Assembly: GCA_008501765.1 (NCBI GenBank)
Contig: QQUE01000002.1
Coordinates: forward strand, 494,336 to 558,335
From: Calditrichota bacterium
GTDB taxonomy: Bacteria; Zhuqueibacterota; Zhuqueibacteria; Zhuqueibacterales; Geothermadaptataceae
DNA length: 64,000 bases
Direction of reading: 5' to 3'
Positions 1 to 9,188 of this stretch are shown here, in pieces. The notes beneath the pieces were generated by a model. That model saw only the letters and a list, made by a program, of their open reading frames with translations. It had not been told where the DNA came from and did no database searches. The position numbers and the translations under genes are program-made. Each line of letters starts with the position of its first letter. Positions within the stretch are counted from its first letter, which is position 1.

Positions 1-3000
1 CCGGCATTTCAACAGCAACAATTGTGGCTACGCACACCACAAATGGTACACGCAAAGAGGTTGTCACTGATATCGAAGGTAATTTTATTGTTGGCGTCAG
101 CTCGGGTAGTTGGGATATTTATGCGCGAAAAACCGGCTATACCGATTCAAATATTGCAACCGTCAACATCGCTGCAGGCAATGCAATCAACCTGGGTCAG
201 AATGCATTTGGACTTACGTTTAAATCGGGAACGCTGAGCGGCGTTGTGCGCAACACAAATTATTCGGGTGTTCTTGGCGCTGTCGTTCGAGCCTACAACA
301 ATACGGACACCAGCACCACAACGACTGCGGTCAATGGTTCGTACAGTTTTACGCTAACAGCAAAAACATGGACTATCGTTGCCGAAAAAACAGGGTACGT
401 CAGCCCGCAACCTGTCTCGCGCAGCGTTCCAAATGGTGGCGTTGCAACGGCAGATTTCTCGTTAATTCCGCGCGCCAATATTATCGTTGGCTACGTTACG
501 GACGGCAGCCGTGCTTTAAACAGCGCCACAGTCACAGCAACACCCGAAGCTGGTGCGCCCGTAAACGCAAAAACCAATAACCTTGGGCAATTTTCATTAA
601 GCTTGGGCTCCGGTACTTTTACACTCCACGCTACAAAAACCGGCTACAGCAGTGGAAGTGACACACAGGTTTCGGTCACCGTTGGAGAAACAGTTTCGGG
701 TGTTAATTTCGAGCTCTCACCGAATCCATCTTCAATTTCCGGAAAGGTAACATCAGACGGGACAAATAGCGTTGCCGGGGCAACGGTTACAAATGGAACC
801 GTCAGTGCAATCACCAGCAGCAGCGGCAATTTCAGTCTGTCACTGCCGGAAGGCGAGCACAGTATTTACGCTACAAAAAGCGGTTACGCAACATCGGCGA
901 CCCAAATACTTACGCTTTCTCCCGGGCAAAATCTTGCCAATCTTGATTTTCGAATTACACCCAACGCAGCAACTGTTACCGGAACAGTTACCGGTAGCGG
1001 GCTGGCTCTTTATCAGGCAACAGTACGTGCATCCGGGGAGACGGGCCAATTTCAGACTACAGCTGATGAACAAGGAAATTATTCGCTCAGCCTGCAACCC
1101 GGCAGCTATTCGATTTTAGCCACAAAACCGGGATATATTGTGCCTGCAGCAATAAATGTTACCGCCAATCCGGGGCAAAGTGTTGCCAACATTGATTTTT
1201 CCCTCATTTTAAATAAAGGAACAATTAAAGGAGTTGCACAATCGGCCTCAGGAGAGCTGCTGCGAAATGTCAAAATTATGGCAACTGAATCAGGCAAAAG
1301 TGAGAATTCCGCATCGACGACAACCACTATTTCAGGTGAATATACGCTTAAAATTACAGCTGGTATTTCCTGGGCAGTTTCCGCTACAAAAGTGGGTTAT
1401 GCCAGTGACGCTGCTGAAGCGGCAATTTTGGCGACCGGCAGCACCCGAATCGAAAACTTTACACTCACGGCCCTTCCCAGCTCGGTCGCCGGCACCGTGC
1501 GTGATGGCTCGGGCAATGGAATCGAAAATGTGATTGTTAAATCTGCTCTCGACAGTATAGCCACGAATCACCTTGGCAATTATATGCTGCATTTGGCCAG
1601 CGGCACCCATGCATTGAGCGCGGAAAAATCCGGGTACACAAAAAAATCTGCATCAATCGTGCTGACGCCCGGGCAAAACCTGACCGGTGTCAACTATACT
1701 TTAGATGGTTTGTTTGCTTCTTTTACCGGCACAATTTTTTCCGGCCAGGCTTTTCTTGAAGGGGCTGTGGTAAATCTGAGCTCACCACAAGAAAATGCCT
1801 CAGCCAGCTCAAACAGTCAGGGGAAATTTACCTTTTCCCAACTCATTCCCGGCACGTATTCACTTGCGATCTCACGTACAGGCTATCAAACTCTGGATTC
1901 TACGATCGTTCTTGCTGAAAATGAAAATAGCTCTGCAAATTTAAATCTAAAAATTATTACCGGTGAAATCAATGGAATCGTGCAAAGTAGTAGCCGGGTT
2001 TTGTCAGGCGCTACTGTGCAAGCAAGTGGAAACGGCAATAAATTTAGCGCCATTTCAAATCAGAATGGCGAATACACATTGACCGGCCTCCCCAAAACCG
2101 ATTATAAACTCACCGCAGCGCTGAGTGGGTACAGCAGCCCGCCGGCTGTTGAAAATATTTCGCCAGACAGTACTGGCGTTGACTTTTTACTCACCGCAAA
2201 TAAAGCACAGCTCACCGGGATTGTGAAAACCGATGAAGAGCCAATCGAAGCGGCTGATGTTGTTTTGCAAGGTGAAAATGGCAACACCGGCCAGGGGAAA
2301 ACCGGTGTCGATGGCAATTTTAGCATTGAAAATCTCGCTGCAGACACCTATTCGATAACCACATTGAAAGATGGTTTTGTGATGGCCGAAAGTGAAATGC
2401 AGGTTTCGCTTGATCCCGGTGCGCAGGACAGCCTTGTCGTTCTCATGGATGAAATTTCACTGGTGATTTTAGGGCAAGTCAAAGCGAAAGGCACGCCTCG
2501 CGGCAATACACCGTTGCAGTTGCGAAATGGGAGCTTTGTTGTCAACAAATCTTCCGATGGAAACGGGAGCTTCTCATTTGGCGGATTGCGGCCGAATTCA
2601 ACCTACACCGTAGCAACAAATATTTTCAAAGAGGGTATTACTGAAGCCGATTCCACAATCTTTTTAGCGCAGGACAATGTCTCCGGTATTGTACTTAATG
2701 TCAGCGTAGCCGCGGGTGAAATTTATGGTACTGTTGGAATTAACTCAGCATCAGTAACAGCCAAATTTTCAGACGGAACAACTTATAGCACCGTCAGCAA
2801 TTCCGAAGGAAAATACAGCGTCAAACAATTGCCCCAGGGGGCCTATACAGTTTCGGTCAGCAAATCCGGTTTTGAATCATCGCCGAATTCACGATCGGTA
2901 ATGGTGCCAGAAACCGGTGCGGTTGAAGCTAATTTTACCATGACTGCTTACGCAGGTGGGATCGCTGGTTCCGTAATAAACGGCGAAAACAAAAACATGC

Positions 3001-5594
3001 AAGGCGTGCAGATCACGGCCGTTGCCGAGGGAATTACACCATTTGCAACTTCGACAAATGAAAACGGGGGTTTTGAATTTTCACTTCTTCCCGCCGGAAA
3101 ATCCTACACAGTCACACCGAATCTATCCGGATTTAGTGCGAATCCGGCACAGAAAACGGTGCAGGTGCAGAACAACCAGGTGCAGTCGGTCGATTTTGTA
3201 CTGATCAAAAATGAAGCCCAAATTTCCGGAGAGGTAACTTCAAAAAGCAGTGGTGAAAAATTGGCGAATGTTCGGGTGGTTTTACAGGATACGAGCACGA
3301 GTCAAGGATGGAGCGGCACAACTAATGAACTGGGGAAATTTCTCTTTGAAAATTTATCACCAGCCTTTTATCGACTTGCCCTTTCAAAGGGAGGGTACAC
3401 CGCTGTTGAATCGGAAACATTAATAGATCTCACTGCCAGTGGCGCGAAAGAAATTTCTCTGCAAATGGAATCTCAATCCGCACGTTTACACGGGGTTGTT
3501 AACTACCGCGGGCAGGGAGCGGAGGGGACCAAAGTAATCGCCTCCGGATCATCGGAGTTTTCAACAGTTGTCAATAGTCAGGGAAGCTTCAATTTTCAGG
3601 AAATTCCAGCGGGTGTCTACAGTATTTATGCTGTAAAAACAGGATTTCCATCCATTTCTCTGCCTGATATTGCGGTCGCCAAAGGAAGTGATAATTTTCT
3701 ACCCCTGGATTTTCCCGGCGCTCGAATACAAGTCGCGATTTCTGATGGAAAGAACGTGGTTAACAATGTGCGCGTTTCGATAAGCACGCCCACGAGTCAG
3801 GCGGTGCTCATCACGGACGCCGGGGTGGAATTATTCCGCGGTGAAATTCTCGATAAATCCAGCGGAACGATCGTTTCGGTGAGCGATAATTCGGGCATGA
3901 TTACCACGGATTCATTGCGATTGGCAGGCACGTACCAACTGGTTGTCGAAAAGAATAAATATTTGATTCCCAAATCCGAGTTCCTTAATTATCGTGTTGG
4001 TATTGATGAATTGAAAAAAATTAACATCCCCCTCGTATTTCAACATACAGCTGTCTCTGAGGCCAATGCAAAAGATTCTGTTCTAATTAAATTAGATTTC
4101 ACCGGGTCGCTACCGAACAACTCGGTGAGTCAAGCCAATTTGTGGGTCAAACGCATTGGGGCGGATAGCTTTTCTGCCACGCCAATGTTTTACGTCGTTG
4201 ATCAGTTTCAGGCAATGATCGCACCCCACAGCCAGTCGGGCAGCGCCTCCTATTTCATCACCGCACACTATGCAATGGGAGATAGCAGCTGGATTTATGA
4301 AAGTCCGGTTAAAACGATCAATCTAACCGCCCGTGATGTGCTTTATACGCTCCATATTTCACCGGGCCGCGGCATCATTCAAAAGGGTGCACGAACAAAA
4401 TTGACCGGCAATCCCGTTGACGATACTGGAACAACTCTCGAAGCGCTGGTTCTCGCCAGCGGATCTTTTGTTTGGGAACTCGTTTCTGCTAACAGTACTG
4501 CCATTTTAGAGCAGGATTCAATAAATCCGTTGCAAGCTTATTTATGGCCACAAATCGAAGGTGAAATCAGGGTTCGGGCGACCTCAACACTTGACGGCAT
4601 CACTCGCAGCAAAGAATATAAATTTACCAGCCGGACCATGGAATTAGGCGATATCAGCATTCAGGCGCCGACAACGGCCTCAAACACAGAACCGATTCGC
4701 GTTAATTTTATCGCCACGAGCACCGATTCGGTTGCCATGCGGCTGGACAGTGAATGGCGCGTTTTTCCAGCCACGGCGGGAACGATTTCAGAAAGTGGGC
4801 TCTTCACGCCGTCGCCCCAATTTATGGGGGATGCCACCCTGACTCTAATCGATCTCACCAGTTCAAAAGAGCAAACCGCAGTTGTGAATTTGTACACTGC
4901 GATTGACAGCACCACCGAAGGCGTTTTTTCCGACGGCACCGGTTTTGAACTGAAAATCCGCAAAAATGCTGTCGCGCGAAAACGGCAAATTAGTCTCTAT
5001 AAACCCAACTTGCCGAATGTGAAAAAATTCACAAAATCCTATCAGGTAAAAAGTGAAGTTTACCAATTGCTGCCGGCCGGCCTAGAATTTCAGACTTTTC
5101 CAGAAGTCGTTCTGCCGGTGGAAGCAAACACAGCCAATGACGAGGCTCACATTGGCTGGTGGGAACAAACACAGCTCCAATGGCAGCCGCTGCACACGGA
5201 AATATCCGATAGTTCGCTCAGCGCCTTCGTGCAAAGTTCTGCCCAGTTTGCTATTTTGCAGGAGAATGAACCGCTCGGCATCCACGGGCTCAGTTTTCTG
5301 CCACGGGTGTTCTCGCCGAAGCGCGGTGTAATGCGTATTGGTTACGCACTTTCCGGCAAAAACGGGCAGGCATTTGTCACGATTCGAATTTACAATCTCA
5401 GTGGCGATCTGGTGCGAACGCTGCTCGAAAGAGAACGGCAGTATCCTGGCGTGCACACAGAAAGCACTACCGCCTGGGACGGCCGCACGGACAGCAATAA
5501 AATGGCACGAAACGGTCGTTATCTTATTGAAATTATTGCAGAAGATACGAAAAACACCAAGCGCAAACTGGATACCATTGTTTTGGTGAAATGA
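1..5594 (+). CDS. Giant repeat-built surface protein with ZU5-like and FlgD-like C-terminal domains (5' end missing)
   Basis: The frame is open to the left edge (first whole codon at base 3), so the gene starts outside the window; a GTG at 24 lies inside the first visible repeat and is not a credible start. About 15 tandem beta-sandwich repeats of roughly 80 residues fill the first two thirds. Each has the carboxypeptidase-regulatory-like pattern: G.V....G..GA.V.., then G.F.L.L..G.Y.L.A.K.GY. A region resembling a ZU5 domain follows (about residues 1620-1740, with PAGLEFQTFPEVVLPV). The last 90 residues are a FlgD-like Ig fold (RIYNLSGDLVRTL, AWDGR, NGRYLIEI), common at the C-terminus of exported proteins in FCB-type phyla. 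Its role is probably structural or adhesive at the cell surface. The N-terminal export signal is not visible. The next gene on the same strand encodes an outer-membrane barrel, possibly its partner. Confidence 0.85.
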   Translation, partial: GISTATIVATHTTNGTRKEVVTDIEGNFIVGVSSGSWDIYARKTGYTDSNIATVNIAAGNAINLGQNAFGLTFKSGTLSGVVRNTNYSGVLGAVVRAYNNTDTSTTTTAVNGSYSFTLTAKTWTIVAEKTGYVSPQPVSRSVPNGGVATADFSLIPRANIIVGYVTDGSRALNSATVTATPEAGAPVNAKTNNLGQFSLSLGSGTFTLHATKTGYSSGSDTQVSVTVGETVSGVNFELSPNPSSISGKVTSDGTNSVAGATVTNGTVSAITSSSGNFSLSLPEGEHSIYATKSGYATSATQILTLSPGQNLANLDFRITPNAATVTGTVTGSGLALYQATVRASGETGQFQTTADEQGNYSLSLQPGSYSILATKPGYIVPAAINVTANPGQSVANIDFSLILNKGTIKGVAQSASGELLRNVKIMATESGKSENSASTTTTISGEYTLKITAGISWAVSATKVGYASDAAEAAILATGSTRIENFTLTALPSSVAGTVRDGSGNGIENVIVKSALDSIATNHLGNYMLHLASGTHALSAEKSGYTKKSASIVLTPGQNLTGVNYTLDGLFASFTGTIFSGQAFLEGAVVNLSSPQENASASSNSQGKFTFSQLIPGTYSLAISRTGYQTLDSTIVLAENENSSANLNLKIITGEINGIVQSSSRVLSGATVQASGNGNKFSAISNQNGEYTLTGLPKTDYKLTAALSGYSSPPAVENISPDSTGVDFLLTANKAQLTGIVKTDEEPIEAADVVLQGENGNTGQGKTGVDGNFSIENLAADTYSITTLKDGFVMAESEMQVSLDPGAQDSLVVLMDEISLVILGQVKAKGTPRGNTPLQLRNGSFVVNKSSDGNGSFSFGGLRPNSTYTVATNIFKEGITEADSTIFLAQDNVSGIVLNVSVAAGEIYGTVGINSASVTAKFSDGTTYSTVSNSEGKYSVKQLPQGAYTVSVSKSGFESSPNSRSVMVPETGAVEANFTMTAYAGGIAGSVINGENKNMQGVQITAVAEGITPFATSTNENGGFEFSLLPAGKSYTVTPNLSGFSANPAQKTVQVQNNQVQSVDFVLIKNEAQISGEVTSKSSGEKLANVRVVLQDTSTSQGWSGTTNELGKFLFENLSPAFYRLALSKGGYTAVESETLIDLTASGAKEISLQMESQSARLHGVVNYRGQGAEGTKVIASGSSEFSTVVNSQGSFNFQEIPAGVYSIYAVKTGFPSISLPDIAVAKGSDNFLPLDFPGARIQVAISDGKNVVNNVRVSISTPTSQAVLITDAGVELFRGEILDKSSGTIVSVSDNSGMITTDSLRLAGTYQLVVEKNKYLIPKSEFLNYRVGIDELKKINIPLVFQHTAVSEANAKDSVLIKLDFTGSLPNNSVSQANLWVKRIGADSFSATPMFYVVDQFQAMIAPHSQSGSASYFITAHYAMGDSSWIYESPVKTINLTARDVLYTLHISPGRGIIQKGARTKLTGNPVDDTGTTLEALVLASGSFVWELVSANSTAILEQDSINPLQAYLWPQIEGEIRVRATSTLDGITRSKEYKFTSRTMELGDISIQAPTTASNTEPIRVNFIATSTDSVAMRLDSEWRVFPATAGTISESGLFTPSPQFMGDATLTLIDLTSSKEQTAVVNLYTAIDSTTEGVFSDGTGFELKIRKNAVARKRQISLYKPNLPNVKKFTKSYQVKSEVYQLLPAGLEFQTFPEVVLPVEANTANDEAHIGWWEQTQLQWQPLHTEISDSSLSAFVQSSAQFAILQENEPLGIHGLSFLPRVFSPKRGVMRIGYALSGKNGQAFVTIRIYNLSGDLVRTLLERERQYPGVHTESTTAWDGRTDSNKMARNGRYLIEIIAEDTKNTKRKLDTIVLVK

Positions 5595-5673
5595 TTAATG
5601 GTTGAAGGTTGAAAGTTGAATCAAAATACAAAATGGACTTTTCGATCTAAAAAAAGAGATGAGGAACAATAAA

Positions 5674-6651
5674 ATGAAACGCCAAATTTTATATTTAATA
5701 ACACTTATATCACTATATCCCGCATTTGGAATTGCCCAGGGTCTGTCGAATTTGACGGCTGCATTTGTGGACGTGGGAATCGGCGCACGAGCCATAGCTT
5801 TCGGCGGCGCTTACACAGCATTGGCCCGCAATGCTGAAGCCGCGTTTTGGAATCCGGCGGGCGTTTCATATTCTGAAAAAATTAATATCGAATTTTCACG
5901 CGTAAATCAATTTGGTGTCATTCCCTACAATGCATTTTCAGGCACGATGACTGTTGCCGGCACCCACGCAATTGGGGCCGGCATGCTTCACAGCGGCGAC
6001 GAATACCTGTCCGAAACCAGCGTGCTTCTGTCCTACGCCATCAATGGTGAAAACCTGCTGCCATCCGGGTTCGAAAAAATTCGGTTCGGCTTTAATCTGA
6101 AAATACAATTTGCTGATTTTGGCGGCACCACTCCCCAAAGTTCGGACTATCCGTTTTTTGATCAGGCGGAGTTCGATGCGGCGGTAATTTCCCATGTCCA
6201 GGGCTCTGCCAGCGGCGTCGGGATGGACCTTGGTCTGCTTTATGCTTTCAGCGACAAATTAGACCTGGCTTTGGTTTATAGAAATGCATTCAACAAAATT
6301 TCATGGGACAATGGGCAGGAAAATTACGACGAAGGCATACCCGATGCTCTTGCTTTTGGCATGGCCTACCGGCCGGCGAACGGGCTTATTTTTGCCTTTG
6401 ATTTCGATGAAACGCTGACCAACGACCGCAGCAGGCGCGTGCATTTTGGTTCGGAAAAACTTCTGCTGAACAAGCTCGCCCTTCGTGGTGGAATCGGCCA
6501 ATCAATCGCTGCCGCCGGCTGGCGGGATTATGCGATGGGTTTCGGATTATTTCACTATTTTACTGGTTTGGGAAGGGCACATTTTGATTATGCTTTTCAA
6601 ATCAATGACCTGGAAAATACCCACCGTTTTTCGCTGGGTGTAGAATTGTAA
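5674..6651 (+). CDS. PorV/PorQ (UPF0164) family outer-membrane beta-barrel protein
   Basis: The protein has about 325 residues. It begins with a signal peptide (MKRQILYLITLISLYPAFGI) and continues with the hallmark start of this family, GARAIAFGGAYTALARNAEAAFWNPAG. Alternating amphipathic strands run to the end (FSLGVEL), as in OmpP1/FadL/PorV-like barrels. I chose the ATG at 5674 because GAGG lies 9 bases upstream; an ATG 15 bases earlier overlaps that ribosome-binding site. In Bacteroidetes PorV is tied to type IX secretion. Here the upstream gene carries a FlgD-like rather than a T9SS C-terminal domain, so a role in displaying that protein is inference. The intergenic gap of 79 bases suggests cotranscription with the repeat protein. 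Confidence 0.8.
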   Translation: MKRQILYLITLISLYPAFGIAQGLSNLTAAFVDVGIGARAIAFGGAYTALARNAEAAFWNPAGVSYSEKINIEFSRVNQFGVIPYNAFSGTMTVAGTHAIGAGMLHSGDEYLSETSVLLSYAINGENLLPSGFEKIRFGFNLKIQFADFGGTTPQSSDYPFFDQAEFDAAVISHVQGSASGVGMDLGLLYAFSDKLDLALVYRNAFNKISWDNGQENYDEGIPDALAFGMAYRPANGLIFAFDFDETLTNDRSRRVHFGSEKLLLNKLALRGGIGQSIAAAGWRDYAMGFGLFHYFTGLGRAHFDYAFQINDLENTHRFSLGVEL

Positions 6652-6689
6652 CAGTTATATTGAATATTTTTTGCCCCAAATTCTCTAAG

Positions 6690-6737
6690 GCTCAAAGTTT
6701 AAAGGTATCTTTTGTGTTTCTCTTTGCGCCTTTGAGC
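6690..6737. repeat. Interrupted inverted repeat between convergent genes
   Basis: GCTCAAAG (6690-6697) and its exact complement CTTTGAGC (6730-6737) flank a 32-base, T-rich loop between the barrel gene and the convergent LOG gene. No clean T-run directly follows either arm, so it is only a weak terminator candidate. The C/T-rich middle could also be a remnant of a dispersed intergenic repeat. Confidence 0.35.
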
Positions 6738-6758
6738 TTTAGTAGCCCAAAAAAAACA

Positions 6759-7361
6759 TTAACTGTTTTTCAGATCAAGAGCCCATTTTGCTTTGTCAAT
6801 TTCCGCATAAGTATAGTTTGCAAACTTCTCAAGCAACCTGTCGGCTTTATCATCCACAATTATCATTTGCCGATGTGCCTCGAGCATAAATTTCTCGTGG
6901 ACTAATTTATCGAGAAAGGCAATCATTGCATCAAAATATCCCGCCACATTGAGAATGCCACACGGTTTTTGATGAATGCCTAATTGCGCCCAGGTCAATA
7001 CTTCGAACAGCTCCTCAATGGTACCAAGTCCGCCCGGCAATGCGATGAATCCGTCCGATAATTCAGACATTAGTGCCTTGCGCTCGTGCATCGAATTCAC
7101 AATTCGCAAGTCGGGTAAATCGGTGAATGCCACCTCTTTTTTCACCAGTGCCCGTGGAATAATTCCTGTTACCGATCCACCTCGATCCAGCACTGTTTTG
7201 GCAATTTCACCCATCAAGCCAACTTTTGCACCGCCGTAAATCAGTCCGATTTTTTGCTCAGCAAGTTTTTCCCCAAGAGCAATTGCTGCTGCTTTGTACT
7301 GAGTCCCTTTTCCGGGGCTTGAACCGCAAAACACACAAATTTTCTGCACAAATCTGCTCAC
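6759..7361 (-). CDS. LOG family protein (nucleoside 5'-monophosphate phosphoribohydrolase type)
   Basis: This is a 200-residue Rossmann-like protein. It carries CVFCGSSPG (residues 9-17), GLIYGGAKVGLMGEIA (about 39-54), MHERK (91-95) and the signature PGGLGTIEELFE (109-120). These motifs form the nucleotide site of LOG ('Lonely Guy') enzymes, which split AMP-type nucleotides into free base and ribose 5-phosphate. The Arg of MHERK and the Glu of GGLGTxEE are the known active-site residues. Length is typical for the family. Older annotations call such proteins 'lysine decarboxylase', which is not supported. The physiological substrate cannot be told from sequence. It lies downstream of the MATE gene on the same strand with a hairpin between them, so it may be a separate unit. 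Confidence 0.9.
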   Translation of the reverse strand: MSRFVQKICVFCGSSPGKGTQYKAAAIALGEKLAEQKIGLIYGGAKVGLMGEIAKTVLDRGGSVTGIIPRALVKKEVAFTDLPDLRIVNSMHERKALMSELSDGFIALPGGLGTIEELFEVLTWAQLGIHQKPCGILNVAGYFDAMIAFLDKLVHEKFMLEAHRQMIIVDDKADRLLEKFANYTYAEIDKAKWALDLKNS

Positions 7362-7386
7362 TGATAAATTTTATCACCTAAAATTA

Positions 7387-7415
7387 TCTACCCCGAGGTG
7401 ATACCCCGGGATAGA
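7387..7415 (-). terminator. Strong hairpin between the MATE and LOG genes
   Basis: TCTA-C-CCCG-A-GGT pairs with ACC-C-CGGG-A-TAGA: about 11 base pairs with two mismatches and a 3-base loop. On the minus strand it follows the MATE stop codon and precedes the LOG start. Only a weak T stretch (ATAATTTT) follows in that direction, so it may be a partial terminator or an mRNA-stability hairpin. Confidence 0.4.
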
Positions 7416-7443
7416 TTTGTGCCTGCTTTAAATAACTCGCTTA

Positions 7444-8871
7444 TCACACTTGTTTCAGCTTCCAACGCCCCAATTTAAATATATAATACGAGACAACTGT
7501 TAAAATTATTTCTGCCACAGTGATGCTGATAAATACACCCTGAGCATTCAGCTCCAGCCATTGTGCCAGAGCATAAGCAAACGGAATTTGAAATAACCAA
7601 TAGCAAAAAAAGTTGATGGCCGTCGGTGTATAGGTGTCGCCAGCGCCATTAAATGCCTGCACAAACACCATACCATAGGCATAAAATGCATACCCATAAC
7701 TAATGTAACGCAAGGCATCGACGGCATAGGCAATCACGGCTGCATCAGTGGTAAAAAACTGAATAATTGGCCGTGGAAATATAATGAAAACGAGACTTAC
7801 GGCGACCAGAAAAACACAGTTAAACAATCCCGTTCTCCACACAGCCTGTTCAGCGCGGCCGGGATTTTTAGCGCCAAGGTTTTGTCCAACGAGCGTAGCT
7901 GCAGCATTGGCAATTCCCCACGCAGGCAGGATCGTGAATATAATGACACGCAACGCAATCGTGTAACCAGCGAGGGCACTGCTGCCAAAATCGGCTACGA
8001 GGCGCATGAGAATGATCCAGCTTGAAGTCGCGATGAGAAGCTGCAAAATACCACCGACAGAAACACGAATCATGTTCCAGATGATATCAAAATGAATTCG
8101 CCAATCCTGCGCACGGATATGAATTCGGCTATTGCCGCGCCAGAAAATATAAAACTGATAGAGCACACCAACGCCGCGGCCAATTGTCGTGGCCACAGCC
8201 GCCCCGGTCACACCAAGCTCAGGAAACGGGCCAATGCCAAAAATCAGGCAGGGATCGAGAACTATGTTGCAGCCATTGGCTATCCAAAGCGCACGCATGG
8301 CGATGGCGGCGTCACCCGCGCCACGAAATATGCCGTTATTCAGAAATAGCAGAACGATTACGACATTTCCACCAAGCAGCCAGGCAGTAAATCCGGCGCC
8401 CGTTTCAATCACCTCCGGCGAAGCCCCCATCCACATCAGGATTTTCTCCGGCATAAATATTCCGACCAAAAATCCGGGAATCGACGCTACAATACCCAAC
8501 CAGATCGCCTGAGCTGCGTTGCGGCCAGCGCCAGCCGGATCTTTTTCACCGATTCGCCGGGCAACGACAGCCGTCACAGCCATTGCTAATCCATGGGAAA
8601 CGGCATAAATTAAACTGATCGACGCATCCGTCAATCCGACGGCGGCGACAGCATCGGTTCCAATGCGGGCAACCCAAAACACATCCACAAGTACAAATAT
8701 GGATTCCATCGCCATCTCCAATACCATCGGCACAGAAAGCAAGATGATCGCCTGATTTAAATGGGCGTTCGTATAGTCGATTTCCGAACCTTTTAAAGCA
8801 TCGATTATATTACGCCAATAGAATTGAAACCGGTCTAAAAAAACATGTTTTTTGTTTTTACTATCTGACAT
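7444..8871 (-). CDS. MATE family multidrug/cation efflux transporter
   Basis: The protein has 475 residues and about 12 hydrophobic segments. MATE-typical stretches include AIILLSVPMVLEMAMESIF near residue 43, FWVARIGTDAVAAVGL near 70 and a repeat of this pattern in the second half (NLGAKNPGRAEQAVWRTG). The family exports drugs, metabolites or siderophore-like compounds in exchange for Na+ or H+ across the inner membrane. The N-terminal 35 residues are cytosolic. A perfect 7-1-7 Fur-box-like palindrome lies about 200 bases upstream in the 317-base gap, hinting at iron control; this would fit export of an iron-linked compound but is inference. Substrate is unknown. Confidence 0.9.
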   Translation of the reverse strand: MSDSKNKKHVFLDRFQFYWRNIIDALKGSEIDYTNAHLNQAIILLSVPMVLEMAMESIFVLVDVFWVARIGTDAVAAVGLTDASISLIYAVSHGLAMAVTAVVARRIGEKDPAGAGRNAAQAIWLGIVASIPGFLVGIFMPEKILMWMGASPEVIETGAGFTAWLLGGNVVIVLLFLNNGIFRGAGDAAIAMRALWIANGCNIVLDPCLIFGIGPFPELGVTGAAVATTIGRGVGVLYQFYIFWRGNSRIHIRAQDWRIHFDIIWNMIRVSVGGILQLLIATSSWIILMRLVADFGSSALAGYTIALRVIIFTILPAWGIANAAATLVGQNLGAKNPGRAEQAVWRTGLFNCVFLVAVSLVFIIFPRPIIQFFTTDAAVIAYAVDALRYISYGYAFYAYGMVFVQAFNGAGDTYTPTAINFFCYWLFQIPFAYALAQWLELNAQGVFISITVAEIILTVVSYYIFKLGRWKLKQV

Positions 8872-9188
8872 GATTTATCCCGAAATAAAAAAATAACTGA
8901 AAATCCTGCACCTGAGATGATGTGGGAAATCCAAAATATCTGACTTGAAATTATAATTGATTATTAAAATGAGGCGGAAAATTTGGGCGGGAGAGGACGA
9001 TACACGGCTAGAAAATAAAGCAAGTAACTATCGTCGAATCAGCCCATAAATCCGGCTGTCAGCGGGGTAATAGTGAGAATGATTCTCATTTGACTTTCCT
9101 CCAAAATTCTGGGTTCTTTCGTGGAAAAGAGTGGGTCTGTATAAAATAAAAGCTCCACGTAAAGATGCAATACATTTCTCCTCCATCC
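8872..9188. other. 317-base gene-free gap upstream of the MATE gene
   Basis: I see no open reading frame or RNA gene here. It holds a Fur-like palindrome (9074-9088) and a spaced inverted repeat CGTGGA/TCCACG (9120-9125 and 9154-9159). It lies upstream of the minus-strand MATE gene and downstream of the TAXI gene, so it should contain the MATE promoter. Confidence 0.5.
9074..9088. promoter_or_regulatory. Fur-box-like operator (7-1-7 palindrome)
   Basis: TGAGAAT-G-ATTCTCA is an exact 7-1-7 palindrome. It matches the layout of the Fur consensus TGATAATnATTATCA except for one symmetric substitution in each half. It lies about 200 bases before the MATE start codon, the only start facing this gap. 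Binding by Fur itself is inferred; no fur gene is in the window. Confidence 0.6.

Noticed and set aside
5082-5456. Antisense reading frame of 124 codons inside the giant repeat protein
   Set aside because: It has no family resemblance and lies opposite the conserved FlgD-like domain.
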